Source: Planctomycetaceae bacterium UBA4732 (GTDB lineage: Bacteria; Planctomycetota; Planctomycetia; Gemmatales; Gemmataceae). Taken from it: 13,769 bases of DNA. Each line of letters opens with the position of its first letter. Positions within the stretch are counted from its first letter, which is position 1. Shown one piece after another: positions 13,726-13,769 of this stretch. The position numbers were made by a program, and so were the translations under genes. The notes beneath the pieces were generated by a model. It was not told the origin of the DNA. It ran no database searches and saw only the letters and a program-made list of their open reading frames with translations. Where the stretch lies: contig DHJA01000112.1 in assembly GCA_002404095.1 (NCBI GenBank), positions 1 to 13,769 of the forward strand, in the 5' to 3' direction.

Positions 13726-13769
13726 CACGGGCTTCCAGCCCGTGAATGGGAACCGCACGGGCTGGAAGC
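13726..13769. repeat. Palindromic intergenic repeat, cut by the window edge
   Basis: CACGGGCT, TCC, AGCCCGTG (13726-13744) is a perfect 8-bp hairpin. The unit GCTTCCAGCCCGTG (13731-13744) is then repeated in reverse complement at 13756-13769 after 11 nt, and the second copy runs off the end. As far as I recall, planctomycete and related genomes hold many such copies in intergenic positions. It lies at the 5' side of the hypothetical gene on the minus strand. Confidence 0.8.

Noticed and set aside
1..13769. CRISPR arrays
   Set aside because: The repeats found are palindromic and dispersed; no regular repeat-spacer spacing and no cas genes are seen.

Overview
The window looks like GC-rich planctomycete DNA, probably Gemmataceae or a relative. 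The evidence is the family mix: an ECF sigma factor of the TIGR02999/PF07638 type beside a membrane Ser/Thr kinase with a TPR tail, a Tat-exported aldo/keto reductase, small lipoproteins, an EboB-type TatD hydrolase, and several families of intergenic palindromes. The species assignment is inference.

Left end (1-610, minus strand): a tRNA-Ile(GAT)/tRNA-Ala(TGC) pair is driven by a consensus sigma-70 promoter (TTGACA, 16 bp, TATAAT) and followed by a boxB/boxA antitermination signal that runs off the window edge. This is the layout of a 23S rRNA operon, but no 16S gene lies upstream, which fits a split rRNA operon. The leader holds two overlapping hairpins, one a terminator. Next on the minus strand (700-2751) are two paralogous aldo/keto reductases in one operon ending at a strong terminator.

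The most striking gene is at 3006-3518: an exported TlpA/ResA-like thioredoxin whose first CxxC cysteine is an in-frame TGA. A perfect 6-bp hairpin with a GGUCG loop lies 29 nt after the TGA, as in a bacterial SECIS element. I call it a selenoprotein with a UxxC redox motif. A flavin-reductase-like gene follows 7 nt downstream.

The middle (4017-6925) has a small conserved hypothetical gene, two lipoprotein genes, two large palindromes and a CobA-HemD fusion for siroheme or corrinoid synthesis. From 6926 to about 8440 lies a patch of decayed genes: an IS630 transposase remnant joined to a frameshifted 3' piece of larE, two small apparently intact genes, an HNH endonuclease remnant without its cysteines, and a possible scrap of a TatD start.

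The right part (8499-12378) is a signalling locus: ECF sigma factor, nested palindromes, Ser/Thr kinase, and a second TPR-like gene that may be a fragment. Then come an eboB-type TatD hydrolase and a convergent conserved hypothetical gene whose 5' end meets another repeat at the window edge.
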